Made by a program: the position numbers and the translations under genes. A stretch of DNA of 33,844 nucleotides from DASYYE01 sp035946955 (GTDB taxonomy: Bacteria; Actinomycetota; Actinomycetes; Streptosporangiales; Streptosporangiaceae). Positions 8,807-16,522 of the stretch are shown piece after piece (within the stretch, counting starts at the first letter, position 1; each line of letters starts with the position of its first letter). Under the pieces are notes generated by a model. It had not been told where the DNA came from. It worked only from the letters and a program-made list of their open reading frames with translations, and searched no databases. Location: NCBI GenBank assembly GCA_035946955.1, contig DASYYE010000529.1, positions 1 to 33,844 of the forward strand. Direction: 5' to 3'.

Positions 8807-9000
8807 GACGTGCCCTTGCCAGGGCGGTTACGGAGAACCTTGGTGAATGGCCCCGGGAACAACAGCGATATGTGGCCATCGCTGAACCAGCGCACCACAT
8901 AGGGAGGCGAGCCGTCGGCGTGGTGCAACCCGATGACCTCGCAGGTCCGGTTGTAGTCCGTGTCGTCTGTGACGAGTTGGTCACCGATCCAGGCCTTCAT
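8803..9000 (-). CDS. DUF1918 domain protein
   Basis: Small SH3-like protein, 65 residues, nearly all DUF1918 domain: MKAWIGDQLV at the start, then SPPYVVRWFSDGHISLLFPG. Function of the family is unknown; it is frequent in actinobacterial stress and dormancy loci. The ATG at 9000 has AGGAGG eight bases upstream; the open frame extends to 9210 but the extension is Arg/Gly-rich and has no family match. First gene of the minus-strand operon with the synthetase fusion, phosphoketolase and acetate kinase; its stop overlaps the next start by 4 bp. Confidence 0.88.
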   Translation of the reverse strand: MKAWIGDQLVTDDTDYNRTCEVIGLHHADGSPPYVVRWFSDGHISLLFPGPFTKVLRNRPGKGTS

Positions 9001-9108
9001 GACACCGGCCTCCTCTCCCGCATTCCTCGTCGCGGCACCCGGTGGTGTCCGGCCTTGCGTCCATGATTGCCGCTGCCCCTGTCCGCTGGCATCAGCCTGA
9101 CGTCCCCC

Positions 9109-9128
9109 GGCCAAAGGTCGTTTGGCCC
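9109..9128. promoter_or_regulatory. DosR-box-like site, divergent promoter 1
   Basis: AGGTCGTTTGGCCC (9115-9128) matches 9 of 14 positions of the central DosR box GGGACTWWAGTCCC and keeps the GGNC-4 nt-GNCC core. It overlaps a perfect inverted repeat GGCCAAA-GGTCG-TTTGGCC (9109-9127). It lies 115 bp upstream of DUF1918 and about 70 bp upstream of the HTH-PPOX gene, so it could serve both. Binding by a DosR/OsdR-type regulator is inferred from this and four similar sites. Confidence 0.5.
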
Positions 9129-9196
9129 GCCTCCCGATAGGGTCGTTGCGGTAGGTGCGTGGCGCACCCCTGGCGAGCGGAAGGTGGTCGGAGGCG

Positions 9197-9859
9197 ATGG
9201 TGACCAGCACCGGTCATGGCGGCACTGACCTTGGCAGGCGGATCCGCGAACACCGTGAGAAGGCGAACCTGAGCACGGAGGAGGCGGCGGCGGGCGCGGG
9301 CATGGCGACCAGCTACCTCACCTACCTGGAGACCAGCCCGGACGCCTCGCCGACGCCAGCGGCCGTGGCCCGGCTGGCCTCGTCGCTCGGCACGACCGTG
9401 CACGCGATCACGGGTGTGGGCATGGACCTGCCGCCCGGCCGCCAGCCGCTGGAGGGCTGCCCGGTGCTGGAAGTACTCAGTGTGGCCGAGTGCCGGGCGT
9501 TCCTGGATGACGGCGGTGTCGGGCGTTTCCTGTTCAGCGAGGCACGGGGACCGGTCGCGGTGCCGGTCAATTTCGCGATGTTCGGTGACGACATCGTGTT
9601 CCTCACCACGGCGGATATGGCAGCGAGCGCAGCCGATGGCCGGGAGACGGTGTCGTTCGAGGTGGACCACCTCGACGAAGCGCTCGCCGAGGGGTGGAGT
9701 GTGCTGGCCAGCGGCCACGCCCACACCGTGACCGGGGCCGGCGAACTGGCGGAGGCCGCCTCGCTGCACATCACGCCATGGGCGGGCGGCACCCGCGACA
9801 CCTACGTCCGGCTCGTCCCGGCCGTGCTCACCGGCCGCCGGATCCGCGCGTCTGGCTGA
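9197..9859 (+). CDS. HTH (XRE-like) plus pyridoxamine-phosphate-oxidase-like protein
   Basis: Two-domain protein of 220 residues. Residues about 10-68 form an XRE-type helix-turn-helix (LGRRIREHREKANLSTEEAA, GMATSYLTYLE); about 75-215 form a PPOX split-barrel (GVGRFLFSEARGPVAVPVNF, SFEVDHLDEALAEGWSVL, YVRLVPAVLTGRRI). PPOX proteins of this kind bind FMN, F420 or heme; the fusion could be a redox- or ligand-sensing DNA-binding protein. Start is a choice between ATG 9197 and GTG 9200: GGAGG at 9190-9194 fits the GTG better by spacing; frame is the same. Its last 32 bp overlap tail to tail with the PPOX gene on the other strand. Confidence 0.85.
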   Translation: MVTSTGHGGTDLGRRIREHREKANLSTEEAAAGAGMATSYLTYLETSPDASPTPAAVARLASSLGTTVHAITGVGMDLPPGRQPLEGCPVLEVLSVAECRAFLDDGGVGRFLFSEARGPVAVPVNFAMFGDDIVFLTTADMAASAADGRETVSFEVDHLDEALAEGWSVLASGHAHTVTGAGELAEAASLHITPWAGGTRDTYVRLVPAVLTGRRIRASG

Positions 9860-10328
9860 GCCGTCTGCCAGTGACCCGCAGCGGCGTGATGCGGACCGCC
9901 TGGTCCCTGTCACCCGCTGGCCAGGGCTCGACTCCCGACTCCCGCATGGCTGCGCGCTCCGCCGGTGTGGTCACCAGGTGCGCGGGGCCCTGGACCAGGA
10001 CGCTCCAGCCCTCGTGTGTGGCCTTGTCGAACTCGTCGACCTCGAACGCGACCGTGTACTCCGCATGCGCGATCCCGGTGTGCAGATCCTCACCAGTGGG
10101 GCTGCCTTCCCCGGTGCGGAAGACGATGCCGCCGTGGTGCAGCTTGTAGTTGACGGGAAACACGGTCAGGCCGAACCGGCCGGGGTAGGCGATCCGGCCG
10201 ATGCCGCCCCGCTCGATCAGCCGCAGGCATTCGGCCTCGGTCAGCCGTTGAAGCACCGGCTTGCCAGCAGCTGGCGGGCCGCTGTCCGCCGGGCCGTGGT
10301 GTGAGTCACCGTGGGTGTGCTCAGGCAT
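9828..10328 (-). CDS. PPOX split-barrel flavin/F420-binding protein
   Basis: 166 residues. A His-rich N-terminal tail (MPEHTHGDSHHGP) leads to a single PPOX domain: LIERGGIGRIAYPGRFGLTVFPVNY, VAFEVDEFDKATHEGWSVLVQG, VRITPLRVTGRRL. Likely binds FMN, F420 or heme; no substrate can be named. The ATG at 10328 fits the conserved part with GGAAAGGG upstream; the open frame to 10526 lacks similarity. It lies 95 bp downstream of a USP gene in the same direction and is probably the last gene of that operon. It overlaps the HTH-PPOX gene by 32 bp in convergent orientation; both encode a TGRR end motif. Confidence 0.88.
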   Translation of the reverse strand: MPEHTHGDSHHGPADSGPPAAGKPVLQRLTEAECLRLIERGGIGRIAYPGRFGLTVFPVNYKLHHGGIVFRTGEGSPTGEDLHTGIAHAEYTVAFEVDEFDKATHEGWSVLVQGPAHLVTTPAERAAMRESGVEPWPAGDRDQAVRITPLRVTGRRLSQTRGSGGR

Positions 10329-10423
10329 TCGTGACCCTTTCCGTGGTCCGTATGGGCAGGCTCTGGCGGGCCAGGCTGGCCGCATTCCCTCGGCACATCG
10401 TCCCCCCGCCCAGCCGGTGCGCC

Positions 10424-10933
10424 TCATGGCAGGGCCGCTGTGGCATGCCGCGGGCTGGCGGTGGCGCTGGCAGCAGGGGCCATGCCGTGGATGACCACCA
10501 CGGGGCACGCTGCGTGGTGCACGCACCGCTGGCTGACCGAGCCGAGCAGGGCGCTGGCGAACGCGCCGTGGCCGCGGCTGCCCACCACGAGCATGTCCGC
10601 GCCCTGTGCCGCGCCGAGCAGCACCCGTGCTGGATCGCCCCGTATCGCGAGACGCCGTACGTTCACATCGCTGTCAGGACCGATGGTGCTGGCCACCATC
10701 TCGTCCACGACCGTCTGAGCCGCCCCGGAGAAGTCGAGGTCCTCGTATATGGCCGTCGGCACGAAGCCGTACCCTCCGGCTGGGACCGGGTAGTGCCAGG
10801 CGATGACAGCGTCCACGCTTGCACCCGTGAGGCTGGCCTCCCAGACAGCCCACTGCAGTGCGGCACGGGAGGACGCAGAGCCGTCCACGCCGACCACGAT
10901 GCGGCGAACGCCGTGGTCACTAGTAGTCCTCAT
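10424..10933 (-). CDS. Universal stress protein with intact ATP motif
   Basis: UspA-fold protein of 169 residues with one Usp domain. N-terminal strand IVVGVDGSASSRAALQWAV holds the ATP-contacting Asp; the C-terminal motif GSRGHGAFASALLGSVSQRCVHHA matches the ATP-binding pattern G-2x-G-9x-G-S; it ends CPVVVIHG plus a short Ala-rich tail. Such proteins are prominent in hypoxia/dormancy regulons. The ATG at 10933 (GGAGG eleven bases upstream) overlaps the end of the preceding USP gene by 14 bp, so the two are translated from one message. Confidence 0.93.
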   Translation of the reverse strand: MRTTSDHGVRRIVVGVDGSASSRAALQWAVWEASLTGASVDAVIAWHYPVPAGGYGFVPTAIYEDLDFSGAAQTVVDEMVASTIGPDSDVNVRRLAIRGDPARVLLGAAQGADMLVVGSRGHGAFASALLGSVSQRCVHHAACPVVVIHGMAPAASATASPRHATAALP

Positions 10934-11480
10934 CGTTACCCTCCTCCTCGATCGCTGGGCCCAGGGGGTCTTCGGCTGCGACGACCACGACCTGGCAGGG
11001 GGCATGTGCGGTGCAGTAGACACTGACCGACCCGTGGATGGCCCGCTTCAGGCCGTGCCTGCGCTGGGTTCCGACCACCAGGACGTCTCCGCCCCTGGCC
11101 ATGTCCTGGACTAGGACGCGGCCAGGGTCACCTTCTGGGGTCTCGACCGTCACGTCGAGGTCGCGCAGTGCTTCGTCCCCGGCGATGTCGTGCAATGCCT
11201 TACGGGCCAGACGCTGCGCCGCCTCACGTGGCTCGGTGCCCTGGAACGCGAAGACCACGTGGCCGCGGCCGTCTCTGCGGTGGCGCCTGCCGCCATGGCG
11301 TGGCAGGCCGAGCGCCCATGACCGGACAGCCACGAGCGGTACGTGCTGGGACTGGGCCAGGCGTACCGCCCAGCCCAGGGCGGCGAGGCCGCCTGGTGAG
11401 TCATCGACCCCGATCACGACCCGCGGCTGCGTGCCGTCGGCGGGCGGTTTCGGGACGCTCAGCGCTGATATGGCCGCCAT
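10920..11480 (-). CDS. Universal stress protein with altered ATP motif
   Basis: 186 residues, one Usp domain: VVIGVDDSPGGLAALGWAV at the N-terminal side, VLVVGTQRRHGLKRAIHGSVS near the C-terminus, then CQVVVVAAEDPLG and an acidic tail EEEGNDEDY. The usual G-x-x-G-x-G of the ATP loop reads GTQRRHG, so one Gly is replaced by Arg; nucleotide binding may be changed. A basic insert (RHGGRRHRRDGRGH) lies in the middle. ATG 11480 has GAGGAGG just upstream. First gene of the USP-USP-PPOX operon, facing the pyruvate:ferredoxin oxidoreductase operon across a 283-bp divergent region with a DosR-box-like site. Confidence 0.9.
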   Translation of the reverse strand: MAAISALSVPKPPADGTQPRVVIGVDDSPGGLAALGWAVRLAQSQHVPLVAVRSWALGLPRHGGRRHRRDGRGHVVFAFQGTEPREAAQRLARKALHDIAGDEALRDLDVTVETPEGDPGRVLVQDMARGGDVLVVGTQRRHGLKRAIHGSVSVYCTAHAPCQVVVVAAEDPLGPAIEEEGNDEDY

Positions 11481-11591
11481 GACCTCCTCACCTCTTCCTG
11501 GTCTCGGTCTTCTGCCCCCAGGATCCTCAGCGGCACCGGCCATTCCCAGGGGCCGCGGACCTGCCGTGCCTGCGTGAGGTCCCGCCTATGA

Positions 11592-11605
11592 CGGACCTTC
11601 GTCCC
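11592..11605. promoter_or_regulatory. DosR-box-like site, divergent promoter 2
   Basis: CGGACCTTCGTCCC matches 11 of 14 positions of the DosR central motif GGGACTWWAGTCCC, with perfect arms GGAC/GTCC. It lies 112 bp upstream of the USP start and 159 bp upstream of the oxidoreductase start and could control both operons. It is the best DosR-like site found in the window. Confidence 0.6.
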
Positions 11606-11763
11606 TAGGGCGCCCCTCCTCCTGGTGGTGTGCTGGGGATGGGCGAGGGAGACCCGGAAGACGCGGGGATACGGAACAGCAGCCCGTACACCGCGCAATC
11701 GGGATCCGCGAGAAGCGGGTGGGGTCTCCCTCGTCAGCATGCCAATGCGGGACGGAGGCAGCC

Positions 11764-13707
11764 ATGTTCGAGGTTCGCATCCACGGGCGGGGCGGCCAGG
11801 GAGTCGTCACAGCCGCGGAACTGCTGTCCGCGGCCGCCTTCGCCGAAGGCAGGTACGCGCAGGCGATCCCCAGCTTCGGGTCGGAGCGGACAGGCGCCCC
11901 CGTCGTGGCGTTCTGCCGGATCGATGATGCGCCCATCAGGACGCGCGAACCGGTCGCGAGCCCGGACGCGCTGCTCATCCAGGATCCGACGCTCCTGTAC
12001 CAGGTCAACGTCTTCGAGGGTGCCAGCCCCGGCGTGCTCGTGCTGATCAACTCCGCGAGCTCGCCTGTCCAGCTCGGCATCTCCGAGCTGGACCGCGAGG
12101 CCCCACCCGCGGCGGTGCTCAGTGTCCCCGCGACCGACATGGCCCTGCGTCATCTGGGCCGTCCCGTACCGAACGCAGCCCTGCTAGGTGGCTTCGCCGC
12201 GATGTCCGGCATCGTTTCGCTGGACTCGCTGGTGACCGCCATCGAGCAGCGCTTCCACGGGGCGGTCGCGCGTGGGAACGTCGCGGCGGCCCGTGAGGCA
12301 TTCGCGAACGTCACCAAGCAGGCCGCCGCAGGGGACCAGCCATGGACGCCATTGCAGCCGCCCGCGCCGCAGGAAGCAACTGATGGGCATGCGACCGACA
12401 GGCAGCCAACCACGCGACGAAACAGTGGCGGGCCTCCAGCAGGAGCGCGCCAGCTCGAAGGGTCGCGTGGGGTCGCTGAGGCGGTAGGACGGTGCCGCCC
12501 GGAGGTCATCTGCGCTTACCCGATCTCACCGCAGACGCACATCGTGGAGGCGCTCAGCCGACAGGTGAAGTCCGGTGAGCTGGCCCCCTGTGAGTTCGTC
12601 AACGTCGAGTCGGAGTTCGCGGCCATGTCGGTCGCGATCGGCGCGTCCGCCGCTGGTGCCCGCGCCTACACAGCGACCGCCAGCCAGGGGCTGCTCTATA
12701 TGACCGAGGCGCTCTACAACGCGGCCGGGCTGGGCCTGCCGATCGTCATGACCGTGGCGAACCGCGCCATCGGTGCCCCGATCAACATCTGGAACGACCA
12801 CAGTGACGCGATGTCACAGCGTGACTGCGGCTGGGTCCAGCTCTACGCCGAGACCAACCAGGAGGCGCTCGACCTCCACGTCCAGGCGTTCCGGATCGCC
12901 GAGGAAGTGTCGCTGCCGGTCATGGTCTGCATGGACGGGTTCATCCTGACCCACGCCTGCGAACCCCTGGAGGTTCCCAGCCAGGCGCGGGTCGACAGCT
13001 TCCTCCCGGCATACGAGCCACGCCAGGTGCTCGACCCGGCCGAACCGGTCTCGATCGGCGCCATGGTCGGCCCAGAGGCCTTCATGGAGGTGCGTTACCT
13101 GGCCCATGCCCGCCAGGACCAGGCGCTGCGCCTGGTCCCTGAGGTGGCCACGGAGTTCGCCGCCGCGTTCGGCCGCGATTCGGGTGGCCTGGTCCGGCCG
13201 TACCGGACCGGGGACGCGGAGACCATCGTGGTGGCGCTCGGTTCGGTGCTCGGCACCATTAAAGACGCTATCGACGAGCTGCGCGGCGAGGGAATGGCGC
13301 TCGGTGTGCTCGGCCTCACCTCGTTCCGGCCTTTCCCTGTGACGCAGGTCAGGGCCGCTCTGGGCAAAGCCCGGCGGGTGGTCGTCTTCGAGAAGGCGCT
13401 GGCCGTGGGCATCGGGGGCATCGTGTCGGCCGATGTACGGATGGCCCTGCCCGGTATCGGGGCGCGCTGTCACACCGTCATCGGCGGCCTGGGCGGCCGG
13501 CCGGTCACCAAGGCGTCGTTGCGCAGCATGCTGAGCACCGCGCACCTCGGTGTGCTCGACCCGCTGACCTTCCTCGACCTGGACACCGAGCTGGTCCAGC
13601 GGGAAATCCAGCGCGTGGCGGCCAGCCGGCGCAGCGGACCGGCCGCCGAGAACATGCTGCGTGACCTCGGCCATGACCTCGGCACTGTCACCTCAGGGAT
13701 CCGGTAA
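11764..13707 (+). CDS. porCA: Pyruvate:ferredoxin oxidoreductase, fused gamma and alpha subunits
   Basis: Component of a 2-oxoacid:ferredoxin oxidoreductase, most likely pyruvate + CoA + oxidised ferredoxin to acetyl-CoA + CO2 + reduced ferredoxin. 647 residues. Residues 1-187 are the gamma domain (IHGRGGQGVVTAAELL, PSFGSERTGAP); about 230-600 the alpha domain (EGSRGVAEAV, CAYPISPQTHIVEAL, TATASQGLLYMTEALY, ANRAIGAPINIWNDHSDAM), joined by an Ala/Pro-rich linker. The alpha part has no start codon of its own in frame, so the fusion is real at sequence level. Fused gamma-alpha also occurs in KorA of 2-oxoglutarate enzymes, but the partner beta subunit looks like PorB. ATG 11764 follows GGAGG by five bases. 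The beta subunit gene begins 11 bp after the stop. Confidence 0.92.
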   Translation: MFEVRIHGRGGQGVVTAAELLSAAAFAEGRYAQAIPSFGSERTGAPVVAFCRIDDAPIRTREPVASPDALLIQDPTLLYQVNVFEGASPGVLVLINSASSPVQLGISELDREAPPAAVLSVPATDMALRHLGRPVPNAALLGGFAAMSGIVSLDSLVTAIEQRFHGAVARGNVAAAREAFANVTKQAAAGDQPWTPLQPPAPQEATDGHATDRQPTTRRNSGGPPAGARQLEGSRGVAEAVGRCRPEVICAYPISPQTHIVEALSRQVKSGELAPCEFVNVESEFAAMSVAIGASAAGARAYTATASQGLLYMTEALYNAAGLGLPIVMTVANRAIGAPINIWNDHSDAMSQRDCGWVQLYAETNQEALDLHVQAFRIAEEVSLPVMVCMDGFILTHACEPLEVPSQARVDSFLPAYEPRQVLDPAEPVSIGAMVGPEAFMEVRYLAHARQDQALRLVPEVATEFAAAFGRDSGGLVRPYRTGDAETIVVALGSVLGTIKDAIDELRGEGMALGVLGLTSFRPFPVTQVRAALGKARRVVVFEKALAVGIGGIVSADVRMALPGIGARCHTVIGGLGGRPVTKASLRSMLSTAHLGVLDPLTFLDLDTELVQREIQRVAASRRSGPAAENMLRDLGHDLGTVTSGIR

Positions 13708-13718
13708 GGAGGACTGTC

Positions 13719-14726
13719 ATGCCTGTGCAGCAGATCAAGTTCTACCAGACAGGCAGTTTCGCGGCGGGCAACCGCCTGCTGGACCCCGAGCAGCGCTCGG
13801 TGCAGTCTGACGCCCACCGGACCAACTCCCTGAACTGCGGTCACCGCGCATGCCAGGGGTGTGGTGAAGCACTGGGCGCCCGTTATGCACTCGACGCCGC
13901 GATGCGGGCGACGGGGAACCGGATGATCGCTGTCAACGCGACCGGCTGCCTGGAAGTCTTCTCCACCCCCTTCCCCGAGACCTCATGGCAGATCCCCTGG
14001 ATCCATTCGCTGTTCGGCAACGCACCCGCCGTCGCGACCGGAATCGCCGCGGCGATGCGTGCCAAAGGCCGCACGGACGTGCGGGTGGTGGGCCAGGGCG
14101 GCGACGGCGGCACCGTGGACATCGGGTTCGCCTGCCTGTCCGGCATGTTCGAGCGCAACGACGACGTGCTGTTCATCTGCTACGACAACGAGGCGTACAT
14201 GAACACCGGCGTGCAGCGCTCCGGTGCCACGCCCCCTGCGGCAAAGACCGCGACCACTCCGGCCGTAGGCCCCGAGCCGGGCAATGTCTTCGGTCAGGGC
14301 AAGAACGCGCCACTGATCGCGGTGGCGCATGAGATCCCCTATGTCGCCACCGCCACGGTGGCGGGCCTGCGCGACCTGGAGTACAAGGTCCGCCGGGCCA
14401 TGGAGTTCCACGGTGCCCGGTACCTGCACATCCTGGTGCCGTGCCCGCTGGGCTGGGGCAGTGCGTCCTGTGACACGGTCAAGATCGCCCGGCTGGCCGA
14501 GCAGACCGGCCTGTTCCCCGTGTTCGAGGCCGAACAAGGCACGGTGGTGGGCGTCTCCAAGATCCGCAAGCAGGTTCCGGTCACGGAGTACCTGAAGTTG
14601 CAGGCCAGGTTCGCCCACCTCTTCGGCTCCGAGCACGGGGAGGTGGTCATCGCCCGGCTCCAGGCGCTCGCCGACCGCAACATCACCCGTTTTGGCCTGC
14701 TGGACGCCACGGAGGGAGTGCAGTGA
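13719..14726 (+). CDS. porB: Pyruvate:ferredoxin oxidoreductase beta subunit
   Basis: ThDP- and [4Fe-4S]-binding subunit, 335 residues. Seen: CGHRACQGCGEALGARYALDA (Cys40, 45, 48), NATGCLEVF (Cys77), WQIPWIHSLFGNAPAVATG, the ThDP motif GGDGGTVDIGFACLSG followed by YDNEAYMNTGVQRSGATP, and PCPLGWGSASC. NTGVQRSGATPP with the Lys-Thr-rich stretch after it is typical of pyruvate synthase PorB rather than of KorB. AAGGAGG lies six bases before the ATG. The stop overlaps the ATG of the next gene (TGATG), implying coupled translation. Confidence 0.94.
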   Translation: MPVQQIKFYQTGSFAAGNRLLDPEQRSVQSDAHRTNSLNCGHRACQGCGEALGARYALDAAMRATGNRMIAVNATGCLEVFSTPFPETSWQIPWIHSLFGNAPAVATGIAAAMRAKGRTDVRVVGQGGDGGTVDIGFACLSGMFERNDDVLFICYDNEAYMNTGVQRSGATPPAAKTATTPAVGPEPGNVFGQGKNAPLIAVAHEIPYVATATVAGLRDLEYKVRRAMEFHGARYLHILVPCPLGWGSASCDTVKIARLAEQTGLFPVFEAEQGTVVGVSKIRKQVPVTEYLKLQARFAHLFGSEHGEVVIARLQALADRNITRFGLLDATEGVQ

Positions 14727-16351
14727 TGGACAAGCCGTTCGCGATCACCCTGGATGTGGGGTCCAGCCTGGCGAACAAGACCGGGTCGTGGCGGACCGAG
14801 CGGCCCGTCTACGTGGACCGCCTGCCCCCATGCAACAACGCCTGCCCCGCTGGCGAGAACATCCAGCAGTGGCTCTACCACGCCGAAGAGGGGGGCTATG
14901 AGGCGGCCTGGCGGCAGGTCATGGCGGACAACCCGCTGCCAGCGGTCATGGGACGGGTGTGCTACCGGCCGTGTGAGACGGCCTGCAACCGGGCGCAACT
15001 GGACGCCGCAGTCGGGATCAACTCGGTAGAGCGCTTCCTGGGCGACGAGGCCATCAAGCAGGGGTGGACTGTCCCGGTCACCGCGGCCTCCTCCGGCAAG
15101 CGGGTGCTGGTGGTCGGTGCTGGGCCATCCGGCCTTTCCGCCGCCTACCATCTGAGGCGCCTCGGCCACGCTGTCACCATCAAGGATGCGGCGCCCGAAG
15201 GTGGCGGCATGATGCGCTACGGCATCCCCGCCTACCGGTTGCCGCGCCAGACACTCGACGCCGAGCTCGGCCGGATCCTGGCGATGGGGGTCACGCTGGA
15301 ATCGGGCCAGAAGGTGACCGACGTGGCCGCCGCCATGAAGGATGAAGGCTTCGACGCCGCGTTCCTCGCCGTCGGCGCCCAACTGGGCAAGCGTGCCTAC
15401 ATCCCGGCAGGCGACTCGGCGCGGATCCTCGATGCTCTGTCCATGCTGCACGGGGTCGCGGAGGGGGAGGCTCCGATGCTGGGCAGGCGGGTGGCGGTAT
15501 ACGGGGGTGGCAACACCGCCATGGACGCCGCCAGGACCGCACGGCGGCTAGGTGCGGCCGACGCGGTGGTCGTCTACCGCCGCACCAGGGAACGGATGCC
15601 AGCCCACGACATCGAGGTCGCCGAGGCGGCCGAGGAGGGTGTGCGGATGATGTGGCTGTCCACGATCACCCACGCCGAGGCCGGCACGCTGACTATCGAG
15701 AAGATGCGGCTGGATGACACCGGGTTCCCCCAGCCGACCGGAGAGTTCGAGGAACTCGCCGCAGACTCGCTGGTACTGGCGCTCGGGCAGGACACCGACC
15801 TCTCGCTGCTGGACGGCGTCCGCGGGGTGGAGACGGACCACGGTGTGGTCAAGGTCGGCCCCGGCCTCATGACCGGCTGCCCCGGCATCTTCGCTGGCGG
15901 CGACATGGTCCCGGCCGAGCGCAGCGTGACCGTCGCGATCGGGCACGGCAAGAAGGCAGCGCGCCACATCGACGCATGGCTGCGCGCCGCCATCCGCGAG
16001 CCAGCCCCGCGTCATGAACTCGCCGAGTTCGGCATGCTAAACACCTGGTACTACTCGGATGCCCCGGCCACGGTGCGTCCCCAGCTCGAGCTCGCGCGGC
16101 GGGTCTCCACGTTCGACGAGGTCGTCGGCGGGCTCGACGAGTCCAATGCGCTGTTCGAGGCGCGCCGGTGCATGTCGTGCGGCAACTGTTTCGAATGCGA
16201 CAACTGCTACGGCGTCTGCCCGGACAACGCCGTGGTCAAGCTCGGGCCGGGGGAGCGCTACCGCATCGACCTGGACTACTGCAAGGGCTGCGGCATCTGC
16301 GTGGCCGAGTGCCCGTGCGGTGCAATCGTGATGGAGCCCGAGCGCATCTGA
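14726..16351 (+). CDS. GltD-like NAD(P)H flavoprotein with C-terminal ferredoxin (PorD-like)
   Basis: 541 residues. The N-terminus has the GltD [4Fe-4S] Cys set (CNNACPAGENIQQW at 36-49; CYRPCETACNR at about 78-88), then an FAD motif VLVVGAGPSGLSAAYHL, and an NAD(P) motif VAVYGGGNTAMDAARTARRLG. The last ~75 residues are a two-cluster ferredoxin: CMSCGNCFECDNCYGVCP and CKGCGICVAECPCGAI, like the delta subunit PorD. It could pass electrons from the oxidoreductase to NAD(P) or in reverse; its position as third gene, with overlapping start, makes it a probable subunit of the complex. GTG 14723 is an alternative start one codon upstream. Confidence 0.9.
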   Translation: MDKPFAITLDVGSSLANKTGSWRTERPVYVDRLPPCNNACPAGENIQQWLYHAEEGGYEAAWRQVMADNPLPAVMGRVCYRPCETACNRAQLDAAVGINSVERFLGDEAIKQGWTVPVTAASSGKRVLVVGAGPSGLSAAYHLRRLGHAVTIKDAAPEGGGMMRYGIPAYRLPRQTLDAELGRILAMGVTLESGQKVTDVAAAMKDEGFDAAFLAVGAQLGKRAYIPAGDSARILDALSMLHGVAEGEAPMLGRRVAVYGGGNTAMDAARTARRLGAADAVVVYRRTRERMPAHDIEVAEAAEEGVRMMWLSTITHAEAGTLTIEKMRLDDTGFPQPTGEFEELAADSLVLALGQDTDLSLLDGVRGVETDHGVVKVGPGLMTGCPGIFAGGDMVPAERSVTVAIGHGKKAARHIDAWLRAAIREPAPRHELAEFGMLNTWYYSDAPATVRPQLELARRVSTFDEVVGGLDESNALFEARRCMSCGNCFECDNCYGVCPDNAVVKLGPGERYRIDLDYCKGCGICVAECPCGAIVMEPERI

Positions 16352-16387
16352 ACAGGTACATGACGGTGAAGACCGGAGGCTGCGATC

Positions 16388-16522
16388 GTGGCCTATGTGC
16401 TGGAGCTCGATAACTTGAGCCGCCGGTTCGGCAATGTGATGGCTCTTGACGACCTGAGCTTCAGCGTCCCGGCGGGACAGGTGGTGGGGTTCCTCGGCCC
16501 GAGCTTTATTCCCGCTTGCTGA
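16388..16522 (+). pseudogene. ABC transporter ATPase, truncated at Walker A
   Basis: GTG 16388 with GGAGG eight bases upstream opens 44 codons that read as the start of an ABC ATPase (LELDNLSRRFGNVMALDDLS, then VVGFLGP), but the Walker A glycine loop is missing: after GFLGP the frame runs through the 3' end of the minus-strand GCS2 gene and stops at 16520-16522. The break is at about 16500, a few bases from the GCS2 stop codon (16506-16508). No other part of the transporter is in the window. This marks a deletion or insertion junction; the fragment cannot make a working ATPase. Confidence 0.85.

Noticed and set aside
12360..12456. Possible frameshift at the gamma-alpha junction of the oxidoreductase
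   Set aside because: Gamma and alpha parts are in the same frame with no stop between them, and a single-base change would not create both a gamma stop and an alpha start. A TGATG in the linker is in other frames. Fusion is the simpler reading.
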